This document shows positions 34,765 through 43,548 of a DNA stretch of 64,000 bases, in pieces; the stretch's first letter is position 1, and every line of letters begins with the position of its first letter. Under the pieces are notes generated by a model. That model made no database searches and was not told the DNA's origin. It saw only the letters and a list, made by a program, of their open reading frames with translations. The position numbers and the translations under genes are program-made. Source of the stretch: Phycisphaeraceae bacterium (lineage in GTDB: Bacteria > Planctomycetota > Phycisphaerae > Phycisphaerales > Phycisphaeraceae); assembly GCA_020851735.1 (NCBI GenBank), contig JADZCD010000003.1, forward strand, positions 62,001 through 126,000. Direction: 5' to 3'.

Positions 34765-35952
34765 ATGTCCCAACACTTAATCGATCCCCACGGCGGAGCC
34801 CTCGTCAATCGTTTCGCCGCCTCCGCCCGCGCCTCGGCCATCAAGGCCCAAGCCCCCAAGCTGCCGCGCGTCACCCTTACCGCCAAGCAGGCCTGCGACT
34901 TGGAAATGATCGCCATCGGCGCGTTTTCTCCGCTGACAGGCTTCGTCGGCCAGGCCGACTTCGTCTCCATCTGCAAGGAAATGCGGCTGTCGTCGGGCGT
35001 CAACAAAGGGTTGATCTGGCCCATCCCCATCACCCTGGCTGTGGACGAGGCGACCAAATCCACACTCGCCGTCGGCAAACAGGCCGCCCTGTATCACTCC
35101 GACGGCACGCTCCTGGCCGTCATCGACGTGCAGGAAATCTACCCCCACGATAAGAAGCTGGAGATCCCCAACGTCTTCCGCACCGAAGACCCCGCCCACC
35201 CCGGCGTCGCCGCTGTCCAAGCCGAGGGCGATTGGCTCGTGGCTGGACCCATCGAGGTCGTCACCGTCACGCCCGAAAAAGAGCCCGGCGAACAGTACAC
35301 CGAATACCGCCTGCCGCCGGCCAAGACCCGCGAAACCTTCGCCCAAAAGGGTTGGAGCACCGTCGCCGCTTTCCAGACCCGCAACCCCATCCACCGCGCT
35401 CACGAATACCTGACCAAGTGCGCCCTGGAAATGACCGACGGCCTATTGATCCATCCCCTCGTCGGCGAGACCAAGCCCGGCGACATCCCCGCCGACGTCC
35501 GCATGGACTGCTACAAGGTCCTCATCGACAAGTACTACAACCTCAAGCGCACCATGCTCAGCGTCATGCCCGCAGCCATGCGTTACGCCGGGCCGCGCGA
35601 GGCGGTGCTGCACGCCCTGGTCCGCAAGAACTACGGCGTGTCGCACTTTATCGTCGGGCGCGACCACGCCGGCGTGGGCAACTACTACGGCACCTACGAC
35701 GCCCAGCAGATTTTCGACTCCTTCGCCCCCGGCGAGGTCGGCCTGACCATCTTGAAGTTTGAAAACACCTTCTACTGCAAGAAGACCGGCGGGATGGCCA
35801 GCGACAAAACCACCAACTCCCCCCCGGAAGACCGCATCTTCCTGGCCGGCACCAAAGTCCGCGACCTGCTCAAGGCCGGTCAACGTCCGCCCGCGGAGTT
35901 CAGCCGCCCCGAAGTGGCTGACATCCTCATCCGCTGGGCCCAATCCAGCTGA
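34765..35952 (+). CDS. sat: sulfate adenylyltransferase (ATP sulfurylase, monofunctional)
   Basis: It makes adenylylsulfate from ATP and sulfate. The catalytic QTRNPIHRAHEYLTK lies near residue 204 and the GRDHAGVGNYYGTYDAQQIF motif near residue 300. An N-terminal PUA-like domain contains GAFSPLTGFVGQADF. The 395 residues show no APS-kinase fusion. GGATGGAG lies 8 nt before the ATG at 34765. No aprAB or cysteine genes are adjacent, so assimilatory or dissimilatory use cannot be told from here. Confidence 0.95.
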   Translation: MSQHLIDPHGGALVNRFAASARASAIKAQAPKLPRVTLTAKQACDLEMIAIGAFSPLTGFVGQADFVSICKEMRLSSGVNKGLIWPIPITLAVDEATKSTLAVGKQAALYHSDGTLLAVIDVQEIYPHDKKLEIPNVFRTEDPAHPGVAAVQAEGDWLVAGPIEVVTVTPEKEPGEQYTEYRLPPAKTRETFAQKGWSTVAAFQTRNPIHRAHEYLTKCALEMTDGLLIHPLVGETKPGDIPADVRMDCYKVLIDKYYNLKRTMLSVMPAAMRYAGPREAVLHALVRKNYGVSHFIVGRDHAGVGNYYGTYDAQQIFDSFAPGEVGLTILKFENTFYCKKTGGMASDKTTNSPPEDRIFLAGTKVRDLLKAGQRPPAEFSRPEVADILIRWAQSS

Positions 35953-36076
35953 TTTTTCCGGCCAAATGGCTGCCAAGGGGAGTCGCCGCCGCCCCGTGCC
36001 TGGCCCGGCAACCGCCTGCCTTTAGGCGCGGCAAGAAGTAACATGTTCCCATGGCCCACGCCCGCCCGGCCCTGGC

Positions 36077-37165
36077 TTGATGTCCGTCCGTCGATCGATC
36101 AAGCTGCTGTCGCTCTGGCGTCTGTCTTCCGTGGTGACTATGGCCGCAAGATTTCCATCCAAATCCTGGCCGACGGCTCTGCCCTCCGCGGTCGGGCTGG
36201 ATGTGGGGAAGTTGCAGGCCGCCGCGGATTACGCCGGCGGGCGCGGCTGCATCATTCGGCAGGGCAAGCTGGTATTCAGCTGGGGCGACATCACCCAGCC
36301 CGGCGACGTGGCTTCCGCCGCCAAGCCTTGGTACGCCCACTTCCTCTTTAAGGCGGTGCAAGACGGACGCGTGCAGGGACTGGACTCCTTGGCGTCGGAT
36401 TTTGAGCCACGCTTGGCGGCACTGAACCCCGACCTGGGGCACAAGGACCGGTCGATCACCTTTCGTCACCTAGCCACCCAGACCGCCTGCTATGGGGTAA
36501 CCGAATGCCCCGGCGAGGCGTATGTCTATAACGACTGGCAAATGGCCCTGTTCGTGGACACCTTGTTCACCAAGGTGTATCGCACGCCTTTAAATGAAAT
36601 CGACCAGCGCGTTCTCCACCCTCTCCTGACCGGCCCCCTGGGCTGCGAGGACCAGCCGACGCTGTTGGCCTTCGGCCGCGAAGATCGGCCCGGCCGCCTG
36701 GCCATCAGTCCGCGCGACTTCGCCCGCTTCGGCTGGCTGTATCTGAATCAAGGGCGATGGCTTCAAAAACACCTGCTGGCCGCGGAATGGGCCCGCCTGG
36801 CGATCAGTCAGCCTTTGCCGCTGTCGATTCCCCGCACCGCCGGTCAACCGGCAGCCATGCTGCCCGACCAGCGCACTATCGGATCGAACATCATTCCCGA
36901 CAATCAAAATGATCACGACGGCTGCTATTCCTGGCTGTGGTGGGTCAACGGCGTGCGTCGCAACGGCCGGCGTCGCTGGCCTGGGGTGCCCATTGACGCG
37001 GCTGCCTGCATAGGCCACAACAACAAACGCGGCATGGCGATCCTGCCTTCCCTGCACATGGTCGCTTCGTGGAACGACACGCAATTGGACACCCTGCCGT
37101 CCGAGCCGGACCCCGCCGGTCAGTTTCTGGCAATGATCTGCGCCGCCGGCGGCACGCACGAATAA
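36077..37165 (+). CDS. serine hydrolase, class C beta-lactamase family
   Basis: The nucleophile motif SxxK is SAAK near residue 80, and YxN is YND in AYVYNDWQMAL. The family strand GGRGCIIRQGKLVFSWGD is typical of the penicillin-binding-protein-like esterases common in Planctomycetota. The conserved third motif (KTG/HxG) appears as GHNN. The N-terminus carries a hydrophobic stretch but no clear signal peptide; export is uncertain. The 362-residue length fits. It is followed by rpsT on the opposite strand. The true substrate is unknown. Confidence 0.82.
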   Translation: MMSVRRSIKLLSLWRLSSVVTMAARFPSKSWPTALPSAVGLDVGKLQAAADYAGGRGCIIRQGKLVFSWGDITQPGDVASAAKPWYAHFLFKAVQDGRVQGLDSLASDFEPRLAALNPDLGHKDRSITFRHLATQTACYGVTECPGEAYVYNDWQMALFVDTLFTKVYRTPLNEIDQRVLHPLLTGPLGCEDQPTLLAFGREDRPGRLAISPRDFARFGWLYLNQGRWLQKHLLAAEWARLAISQPLPLSIPRTAGQPAAMLPDQRTIGSNIIPDNQNDHDGCYSWLWWVNGVRRNGRRRWPGVPIDAAACIGHNNKRGMAILPSLHMVASWNDTQLDTLPSEPDPAGQFLAMICAAGGTHE

Positions 37166-37168
37166 AAA

Positions 37169-37190
37169 CAGCCGCGTGCTGACGCGGCTG
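37169..37190 (-). terminator. rho-independent terminator of rpsT
   Basis: Arms CAGCCGCG and CGCGGCTG around TGCTGA, followed on the minus strand by TTTTTATT. It lies 48 bases past the rpsT stop and just beyond the stop of the convergent hydrolase gene. Confidence 0.85.
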
Positions 37191-37237
37191 GGAAGGTCGA
37201 TTGATCAGGATCAGCCCCAAAGGCCAATCTGCAATGC

Positions 37238-37519
37238 TTACGCTGCGGCCGGGGCCTTTTGCTTGTCGTTTAGGCGAGCCGTGAGCCTGCTCTTGTAACG
37301 GGAAGCGGTCTTGCGGTGGATCGTGCCCTTGGCTGCCACCTGGTCCAGCGTCTTGTAGATAGCCTGGAGCTTTTCCTTGGCCTGTTCCGCCGTGCCGTGC
37401 ACGAGGGTATCGCGGTATTCGGCGATCATATCCCGGAAGCTTTGTTTGCGCCAACGGTTACGAGCGCGGTGCTTGATGTTCTGGCGAACGCGTTTCTTGG
37501 CGCTAAGCGAATGAGCCAT
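37238..37519 (-). CDS. rpsT: 30S ribosomal protein S20
   Basis: A basic 93-residue helical protein of the small ribosomal subunit. MAHSLSAKKRVRQNIKHRAR is a classical S20 start, and AAKGTIHRKTASRYKSRL is the conserved C-terminal helix. The ATG at 37519 has AAGGA 11 nt upstream. It is monocistronic, with its own promoter at 37569-37597 and terminator at 37169-37190. Confidence 0.97.
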   Translation of the reverse strand: MAHSLSAKKRVRQNIKHRARNRWRKQSFRDMIAEYRDTLVHGTAEQAKEKLQAIYKTLDQVAAKGTIHRKTASRYKSRLTARLNDKQKAPAAA

Positions 37520-37568
37520 GGGGTCCAATTCCTTTGCTGGCCTGGTTTCGATTCAAGCAGAGCCAAGT

Positions 37569-37597
37569 ATTATGCCCGCACGACCGCGATGATGCAA
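37569..37597 (-). promoter_or_regulatory. putative sigma-70 promoter of rpsT
   Basis: On the minus strand TTGCAT, a 17-base spacer, then CATAAT. The predicted start is about 42 bases before the rpsT ATG. Confidence 0.45.
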
Positions 37598-37730
37598 CCG
37601 ACCGCCAAACATACCCACCCCCCATACCCCGACCCTACCCCCCGCAGGGCTTAGCGGGCGGGCCGCAGGCCCCCTTGCTTGTCCTAACCACCCCCACGAT
37701 CCGCCGAACTCCCTAAGCTTGTCTTAAAAA

Positions 37731-37752
37731 CCCCAGGTAAGAAATCCCTGGG
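37731..37752. repeat. CCCAGG/CCTGGG palindrome
   Basis: Arms CCCAGG and CCTGGG around a TAAGAAATC-like centre. It is the same module as 56526-56551 and 63244-63263. It lies between rpsT and the ncRNA promoter; the rest of 37598-37908 shows only AT-rich and GC-rich filler without a gene. Confidence 0.75.
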
Positions 37753-37908
37753 CCGGCCTGCGTCCCCGTTTACCAGCTGCCTTCTGGTTCGCAACCACTG
37801 CATCAAGAGCAAGAATCAAATAAAACATTTATTATTCCTTTTATGCCCGCCGGCCTTCATATGGAACTTTCGGGGCGTTCCGCGGGCCCTGTGCGGGGGG
37901 GCTTTAGC

Positions 37909-37936
37909 TTGACAGCAACCCCGTATTTTCTACAGT
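37909..37936 (+). promoter_or_regulatory. strong sigma-70 type promoter
   Basis: TTGACA (perfect -35), a 16-base spacer, then TACAGT (4 of 6 in the -10). It is the best promoter match in the window. Transcription would start near 37941. Confidence 0.75.
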
Positions 37937-37940
37937 GTTA

Positions 37941-38272
37941 GGTCTGGCTGTAACTAGAGCGATGGTGCTCGGTCAGCCCTTGTGGAGGTGATGCCGGTGC
38001 GACGTGGTCAAGCTGGCACAATGGTGAGTGGCCTTTGATGGGTAGGGCAGGCTTCCAACTTGCCCCCCGCGCCGCTGCCCATGCTCGGGTGATGCCGGCT
38101 GTGCCGTTCTGGAAGGAGACAGGCATGGTCTAGTGCCCCGCCGTGCATGGCAGTGGGCCTAGGATCTGTCCGCAGGCATCGGATGAGCCGTAAGCTCGTT
38201 CCGGTCCGGGCAGGCGACCTTAGGCGACGCCCGGCCACGAATCGCATTCAGCGGATCGTGGTTTTCTTTTTT
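37941..38272 (+). ncRNA. structured, terminated RNA of about 330 nt upstream of nusA (unidentified)
   Basis: No reading frame is supported, but helices are many. GGCTG/CAGCC (37946-50 with 37974-78) encloses GAGC/GCTC. TGCCGG pairs with CTGGCA (37992-97 with 38013-18). ATGGG pairs with CCCAT (38038-42 with 38078-82) around a 7-bp GGGCAGG/CTTGCCC hairpin. ATGCC pairs with GGCAT (38092-96 with 38122-26). CTAG plus GCCC pairs with GGGC plus CTAG (38130-38 with 38155-62). CGGA plus GAGC pairs with GCTC plus TCCG (38180-88 with 38194-203). CCGGGC pairs with GCCCGG (38206-11 with 38229-34). An intrinsic terminator follows. A GGTGATGCCGG word occurs twice. Hallmarks of RNase P RNA, tmRNA and SRP RNA are missing. 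It may be an independent ncRNA or a nusA leader with an attenuator. Confidence 0.7.
38235..38272 (+). terminator. intrinsic terminator ending the upstream RNA, before nusA
   Basis: Arms CCACGA and TCGTGG, an inner TCGC/GCGG helix, and the tract TTTTCTTTTTT. It is located 95 bases before the nusA ATG, so it could stop a separate RNA or attenuate nusA. Confidence 0.82.
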
Positions 38273-38367
38273 ACCGGGAACCACCGTTTAGCCTCCGACG
38301 CTGGTTTTTACCCCGACTCCGAAAGGGAGTTTTCAGGCCGCACAAAAATCGCCAGGACAGCATAATC

Positions 38368-39774
38368 ATGAATGGACAGGAATTAATTCGGCTCGTGGAC
38401 GCCATCTCCCGCGATCGCAATGTCGACAAGGAAACCCTCTTTGCCGACATCGAGCAGGCCATCGTGTCCGCCGCCCGCCGGCACTTTAATGCCGTCGATA
38501 CCGAGGAATTCTCCGCCCAGTTGGATCGGCTTTCGGGCCAGATTCACCTTTGGCGCGGACAGGAAGAAATTCCCATCCTCTCCCTCGGCCGCATTCCCGC
38601 CCAGACCGCCAAGCAAGTCATGATCCAGCGCTTCCGCGAGGACGAACGCTCGAGCATCTATTCGGAATTCGCCGACCGCGTCGGCGAACTGGTCACCGGC
38701 ACCGCCCAGCGCTACGAAGGCGGCGCCCTGGTGGTCTCCATCGGCCGGGCCGAAGGCTTCATGCCCCGCAGCGAGCAGATCCCCGGCGAACAGCACCAGG
38801 CCGGCGAACGCGTCCGCTGCCTGATCCTGGACGTCCGCGACGTCGGCAACCAGGTCAAAATCGTGCTTTCCCGCGCCCATCCGGACTTCATCAAGCGCCT
38901 CTTCGAAGTGGAAGTGCCCGAAGTGGCCGAACGCATCATCGAGGTCAAAACCATGGCCCGCGAGCCGGGCCACCGCACCAAGATCGCCGTCAGCTCCATC
39001 GACTCGAAGGTCGACGCCGTCGGCGCCTGCGTGGGCGTGCGCGGCAGCCGCATCAAGAACATCGTCGACGAACTGGGCGGCGAGAAGATCGACATCGTGC
39101 GCTGGAACGAGTCCAGCCAGATTCTCATCCAGCACTCGCTTAAGCCCGCCGAGGTGGTGGAAATCAGCCTCTGCTTTGAGCTGGGCCGCGCCACCGTGGT
39201 GGTCAATGAAGATCAACTTTCCCTGGCCATCGGCAAGCGCGGGCAGAACGTGCGTCTGGCCGCGCGCCTCACCAACTGGGACGTGGACATTCTGACGCCC
39301 ACCGAGTTCTCCAAGAGCCTGGACATCATGGAGAACACGCTCAAACAAGTTCCGGGCGTCACCGAGGAGCAGATCGACCGCTTGGCCGCCCTGGGCGTGA
39401 TCAGCGTGTTCGACGTGGAAGAAGTAGGCGCCGGCTACCTCGCCGAGTCGCTCGAAGGCTGCACGCCTGAGCAGGCCGCGGCCATGATCAAGATCGCCAC
39501 CGAGCGGGCCAAGCAGGTCGCTGAAGATCAGCAGCGCGAAAAGGAACTGGCCCTGCAGCAGAAGCCGCAGGATGCCGGCGAAGAGCAGGCCGCGGTATTG
39601 CTCGGCCAGGCCCACGCTTCGGCCGACGGCGGCTCGAGCATTCTCGATCTGCTGGGTTCCCGCCAGGAACAGGCCGCCGCCAAGCCGGAAGACGCCGCCG
39701 CGGCTTCCACCGCCGTGGCCGGCCCGGAATCGGTCGACAGCAAGGGCCCGGAACAACCCCCGGCCCAGGCGTAA
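38368..39774 (+). CDS. nusA: transcription termination/antitermination factor NusA
   Basis: NusA binds RNA polymerase and modulates pausing and termination. The N-terminal domain opens MNGQELIRLVDAISRDRNVD. The S1 domain contains GTAQRYEGGALVVSIGRAEG. The two KH domains contain GACVGVRGSRIKNIVDELGGEKIDIV and LAIGKRGQNVRLAARLT. A helix-hairpin-helix segment and a Pro/Ala-rich tail finish the 468 residues. AGGAC lies 9 nt before the ATG. Unusually, rimP does not precede it; the structured RNA with terminator occupies that place. It heads a run of translation/ribosome genes. Confidence 0.97.
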   Translation: MNGQELIRLVDAISRDRNVDKETLFADIEQAIVSAARRHFNAVDTEEFSAQLDRLSGQIHLWRGQEEIPILSLGRIPAQTAKQVMIQRFREDERSSIYSEFADRVGELVTGTAQRYEGGALVVSIGRAEGFMPRSEQIPGEQHQAGERVRCLILDVRDVGNQVKIVLSRAHPDFIKRLFEVEVPEVAERIIEVKTMAREPGHRTKIAVSSIDSKVDAVGACVGVRGSRIKNIVDELGGEKIDIVRWNESSQILIQHSLKPAEVVEISLCFELGRATVVVNEDQLSLAIGKRGQNVRLAARLTNWDVDILTPTEFSKSLDIMENTLKQVPGVTEEQIDRLAALGVISVFDVEEVGAGYLAESLEGCTPEQAAAMIKIATERAKQVAEDQQREKELALQQKPQDAGEEQAAVLLGQAHASADGGSSILDLLGSRQEQAAAKPEDAAAASTAVAGPESVDSKGPEQPPAQA

Positions 39775-39903
39775 ATCGTCTTTTGAATTTTTCCCCGCGT
39801 TTTCCGAGCCGCAACGCTCAAAACGCCAAGTGGCAGCGAAGGTCGGACAGGTTCGTGGCATCGGGTTTTACCGGTTCGGGCGCTGATACGGAAGGAGTGC
39901 ACT

Positions 39904-42768
39904 TTGGCTAAGGCCAAACGCGTTTTCGAAGTGGCCAAAGAGCTGGGCGTGTCCAGCAAAGCGATCGTGGATAAGTGTCAGGCCGAGGGGGTGCCTGGCA
40001 TCACTAATCACATGTCCACCGTCAAGATCGGCCTGGTGCAGACCATCCACGAGTGGTTCAGTGCCGCCCAGACCCATACGGCCATCGAGAGTGCCGACAA
40101 GGTCGACCTGGACAAGGTGCGCAAACGCCGCCGTCGTCCCGGCGCCGGCGAAGGCGAACACTCCGACGAACCGACCGATCATGCGGAAGATTCCGTGGCC
40201 ACCGCGGTCGAGAGCATGCCCGCGCCCACGGCCAAAGACGAAGTCGCCCGGCCCGACGCCGGCGAGGGCGACGAGGAACCGCCGCCGACCGAGGTGGTGG
40301 CCGGCGCCCAGGTCCAGGCTCCCGAGGATGTCCCCGCTTCGCCTGTCGACCACCAGCCGGCCGTCGAACCTCCGTCGGTCAAACCCGAAACCCAACCCGT
40401 CGCCGAGGCCGGGGCCACCGCCCATGCGCCCGCGGCGCATCGCCATGCGGCTCCCCCGCCGGCCGAGGATGCCGGTAAATCACGCGGACCGGTCGGCCGG
40501 CCCAACGTGCCGCTGCGCCCCCACGTCGTCAAGCCCATGGGCCAGCAGTTGAACAAACCCAAGGAGGCGGTGCTCAAGGGTCCGCGCGTCGTGCGCATTG
40601 AAAAACCCGACGAGGTGGCCGCCCCCCGTCCCCGCCGTTCCTCCGGCGCCGGGTCGTCCGGAGGCGGTGGCCAGACGTTTGATTCCGACGCCGGCGCCGG
40701 CCGCCCCCGCGGCCCCGCGCGTGGACGCGGCGCTACCGGTAAAGACACCGGCCAGGATGCCGACGGTGGACGCGCCCCGGCCAAACGCCGCTCGCTCACC
40801 TCCCGGCGCGGCCGCTCCGCCGAAGCGCTGCCCACCGGCCCGACCAAATTCAGCGAGCAGGACCTCCTGGAACTCGACGCCCGCCTGCGCGGCGCCGCCG
40901 GCTTCCTCAAACAGCGCCGCCGCGACCTTAAAAAACACGAGTCGAACAATCCCCAGGCCCTGCAGAGCCCGGCCGTCGCCGGCGGCAAGGTCGAGATTCA
41001 GGAACCGATCTTCATCAAGAACCTGTCCTCCGTCACCGGCATCAAGGTGGCCGACATCATCAAGTATCTGTTCAAAAAGGGCGTCATGGCCACGATCAAC
41101 TCCGCCATTGACGCCGAGACCGCCGTGGAAGTGGCCCTGGAATATGACATTGAGCTGGTGGTGCGCGGCCAGCAGACAGCCGAGCAAGCCGTGATCGATG
41201 ACTTTGACAGCCGCCAGGAGATCGACGTGCGTCCCCGTCCGCCCGTGGTGGCCGTGCTCGGTCACGTCGACCACGGCAAGACCAGCCTGCTGGATCGCAT
41301 CCGCCAAGCCGACGTGGCCGCCCACGAAGCCGGCGGCATCACCCAGCACGTGGGCGCCTATCGCGTGACCATCACCGGCCACGAAGGCCGCCAGAAGACC
41401 GTCGTCTTCCTGGACACCCCCGGCCACGAGGCCTTCACCCACATGCGGGCCCGCGGCGCCAACATGACCGACATCGTGGTGCTGGTGGTCGCCGCCGACG
41501 ACGGCGTCATGCCCCAGACCGTCGAATCCATCAATCACGCCAAGGCCGCCGGCGTGCCGATCGTCGTGGCCCTGAACAAAATCGACCGGCCCGACGCCTC
41601 GACCGAAAACATCCGCCGCATCTACGGCCAATTGGCCGAACAGGGCCTTAATCCCGTGGAATGGGGCGGGCAGACGGAAATCGTCCGCACCTCGGCCATC
41701 GCCGGCACGGGCATCACCGAACTGCTGGAAATGCTCGACTACCAGGCCGAACTGCTGGAACTTAAGGCCGATTACGGCGGCACCGCCCGCGGCCTGGTGA
41801 TCGAAGCCCAGATGCAGGAAGGGCGCGGCCCGGTGGCGCGCGTGCTGGTGCAGCAGGGCCAGATCAAGGTCGGCGACTTCATCGTCATGGGCCGGGCCTT
41901 CGGCCGCGTCCGCGACATGAGCGACGATCGCGGCAAAGCCATTCGCTTGGCCGGACCGGCCACCCCCCTGGAGCTCTCGGGCATCGACATGGTGCCCGAC
42001 GCCGGCGACAAGTTCTACGTCACCGACTCGCTGCAGCGGGCCGAGCAGATCTCCTCGCAATACCGCGAGATCGAACGCACCCGCCAGCTGGCCAGCAAGA
42101 CCAAGATCACCCTGGACAACTTCGCCGACCAGCTTAAGGCCGGCCGCAGCAAGGAACTGCGCCTGGTGATCAAGGCCGACGTGCAGGGCTCCGTGGAAGT
42201 GCTCCGTGACACCCTGGCCAAGATCGGCACGGCCGAGGTCAGCGTCCGCGTGCTGCATGCGGCCGTGGGCGGCATCAACGAAAGCGACGTGCTGCTGGCC
42301 GACGCCTCGGACGCGGTCATCGTGGGCTTCCACGTGGTGGCCTCGTCCCATGCCCGCGACCTGGCCGAGCAGATGGGCGTGGACATCCGCCTGTATCGGA
42401 TCATCTACGAACTGGTGGACGAAGTCACCAAATCCCTCGAAGGCATGTTGGCGCCCGAAGCCCGCGAGGAAGCCATCGGCCAGGCCGAGGTGCGCGAGGT
42501 CTTTAAGATCACCAAGCTCGGCTCCGTGGCCGGCTGTCTGGTGGTCGAGGGCCTCATCCGCCGCGGCGGCAAGATCCGCGTGGTGCGCGACAACGTGGTG
42601 GTGACCGATAATCGTGACATTGAATCCCTCCGCCGCGTCAAGGACGACGTCCGCGAAGTGCGCCTGGGCACGGAATGCGGCATCCGCATCGCCGGCTTTG
42701 ACGACGTCAAGCCCGGCGACCGCCTGCACTGCTACCAGACCGTCCAGGTCCGGAGAACCCTGGGGTGA
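39904..42768 (+). CDS. infB: translation initiation factor IF-2
   Basis: GTPase that places initiator tRNA on the ribosome. The N-terminal IF2-N segment is [21 protein letters not shown] Pro/Ala/Arg-rich linker extends to about residue 310. The G domain carries [14 protein letters not shown] (near 453), [20 protein letters not shown] and NKID, followed by the IF2 beta-barrel domains. The 954-residue length is large but normal for GC-rich bacteria. The start is a TTG at 39904 with AAGGAG 7 nt upstream. Confidence 0.97.
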   Translation: MAKAKRVFEVAKELGVSSKAIVDKCQAEGVPGITNHMSTVKIGLVQTIHEWFSAAQTHTAIESADKVDLDKVRKRRRRPGAGEGEHSDEPTDHAEDSVATAVESMPAPTAKDEVARPDAGEGDEEPPPTEVVAGAQVQAPEDVPASPVDHQPAVEPPSVKPETQPVAEAGATAHAPAAHRHAAPPPAEDAGKSRGPVGRPNVPLRPHVVKPMGQQLNKPKEAVLKGPRVVRIEKPDEVAAPRPRRSSGAGSSGGGGQTFDSDAGAGRPRGPARGRGATGKDTGQDADGGRAPAKRRSLTSRRGRSAEALPTGPTKFSEQDLLELDARLRGAAGFLKQRRRDLKKHESNNPQALQSPAVAGGKVEIQEPIFIKNLSSVTGIKVADIIKYLFKKGVMATINSAIDAETAVEVALEYDIELVVRGQQTAEQAVIDDFDSRQEIDVRPRPPVVAVLGHVDHGKTSLLDRIRQADVAAHEAGGITQHVGAYRVTITGHEGRQKTVVFLDTPGHEAFTHMRARGANMTDIVVLVVAADDGVMPQTVESINHAKAAGVPIVVALNKIDRPDASTENIRRIYGQLAEQGLNPVEWGGQTEIVRTSAIAGTGITELLEMLDYQAELLELKADYGGTARGLVIEAQMQEGRGPVARVLVQQGQIKVGDFIVMGRAFGRVRDMSDDRGKAIRLAGPATPLELSGIDMVPDAGDKFYVTDSLQRAEQISSQYREIERTRQLASKTKITLDNFADQLKAGRSKELRLVIKADVQGSVEVLRDTLAKIGTAEVSVRVLHAAVGGINESDVLLADASDAVIVGFHVVASSHARDLAEQMGVDIRLYRIIYELVDEVTKSLEGMLAPEAREEAIGQAEVREVFKITKLGSVAGCLVVEGLIRRGGKIRVVRDNVVVTDNRDIESLRRVKDDVREVRLGTECGIRIAGFDDVKPGDRLHCYQTVQVRRTLG

Positions 42769-42769
42769 C

Positions 42770-43060
42770 ATGGTCGTGGGCATCCTACAGGTTGAATTGG
42801 GCATCGACTGGGCCACGTCCCTGAAGGACAAACGCCGCGTGGTGACCAGCCTTAAGGATCGCCTGCACCGCGCCCACCTGGTCTCCGTGGCGGAAGTCGA
42901 AACCCAGGACGACCATCACGTGGCCACCCTCGGCATCACCCTGGCCTCCAACAGCGTCCCCCACGTGCAGAGCGTGCTGGACACCATCCTGGCCCAATTG
43001 GCCGAACAGCGCGACTGTGTGTTACGCAACCATGCCAAGGAAATACTCACCGGCCGATGA
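42770..43060 (+). CDS. DUF503 (YlxP-like) protein
   Basis: The 96-residue protein (MVVGILQVELGIDWATSLKD, KRRVVTSLKDRLHRAHLVSV) matches the small DUF503 family that habitually sits between infB and rbfA in Gram-positives, Thermus and Planctomycetota. A ribosome-assembly role is suspected from this position. It begins one base after the infB stop and its TGA overlaps the possible rbfA start. Confidence 0.85.
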   Translation: MVVGILQVELGIDWATSLKDKRRVVTSLKDRLHRAHLVSVAEVETQDDHHVATLGITLASNSVPHVQSVLDTILAQLAEQRDCVLRNHAKEILTGR

Positions 43061-43548
43061 CCGTTTGGCGCCTTAACCGGCCGCCGGCGTCCCCCGCGGA
43101 CCAAGTACCCATGAGCCATCGCAAACAACAGGTCGAAGCTGTCCTCAAACGGGCCATCAGCTCCATCCTGTTGTCCAAAATCTCCGACCCCCGCATCCAG
43201 GGCATGCTCAGCATCACCTCCGTGGAGGTCACCGAGGATTTCAGCGAGGCCTTCGTGTCCGTCTCGGTCCTGCCCGATCGCCTGGCCAAGCGCACCCTCT
43301 ACGGCCTGCGCCACGCCGCCGGCCACATCCACGCCCTGCTGTGCAAGGCCGTGGACATGCGCTCCGTGCCCAAACTGCAGTTTAAAATCGATTCGACGCT
43401 CAAGAAACAGGACGAAATATTCCAGGCCATCCAGAAGGGCATGGCCCGCGAACCGGAAATTCCCACGCCTGGTTTGCCCCCGCTTTCGAACCACGTGGAT
43501 CCCTCTAATCCGCCCGACGATCCCTCGCTTCAGGAGCCCGGCCGTTGA
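43057..43548 (+). CDS. rbfA: 30S ribosome-binding factor A
   Basis: It helps mature 16S rRNA in the small subunit. The KH-like core HRKQQVEAVLKRAISSILLS, KISDPRIQGMLSITSVEVTE, and PKLQFKIDSTLKKQDEIFQ is clear. The ATG at 43057 overlaps DUF503 (ATGA); the ATG at 43111 (MSHRKQQ) fits family starts better. From 43111 the product is 145 residues. The acidic/Pro tail (SNPPDDPSLQEPGR) overlaps the next gene by 4 bases. Confidence 0.93.
   Translation: MTVWRLNRPPASPADQVPMSHRKQQVEAVLKRAISSILLSKISDPRIQGMLSITSVEVTEDFSEAFVSVSVLPDRLAKRTLYGLRHAAGHIHALLCKAVDMRSVPKLQFKIDSTLKKQDEIFQAIQKGMAREPEIPTPGLPPLSNHVDPSNPPDDPSLQEPGR

Noticed and set aside
34617-35078. upstream extension of thiL to 35078
   Set aside because: It runs antisense through the sat coding region; thiL family starts and length fit 34616.
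36043-36351. frameshifted N-terminus of the serine hydrolase
   Set aside because: The frame starting at 36043 carries no hydrolase motifs. The 36077 frame contains the whole domain without interruption.
37941-38272. RNase P RNA, tmRNA, SRP RNA or 6S RNA
   Set aside because: The universal RNase P core words (GAGGAAAGTC, ACAGAA) are missing. There is no tRNA-like end or tag frame. A CTGGAAGG tetraloop-like word exists, but the SRP helix-8 internal loop does not form. The length is too great for 6S RNA.
38383-39861. 492-codon minus-strand frame opposite nusA
   Set aside because: Long only because GC-rich codons leave few stops in the antisense frame; nusA is unmistakable.
40480-42831. 783-codon minus-strand frame opposite infB
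   Set aside because: Antisense shadow of infB; the composition is extreme and no domain is seen.
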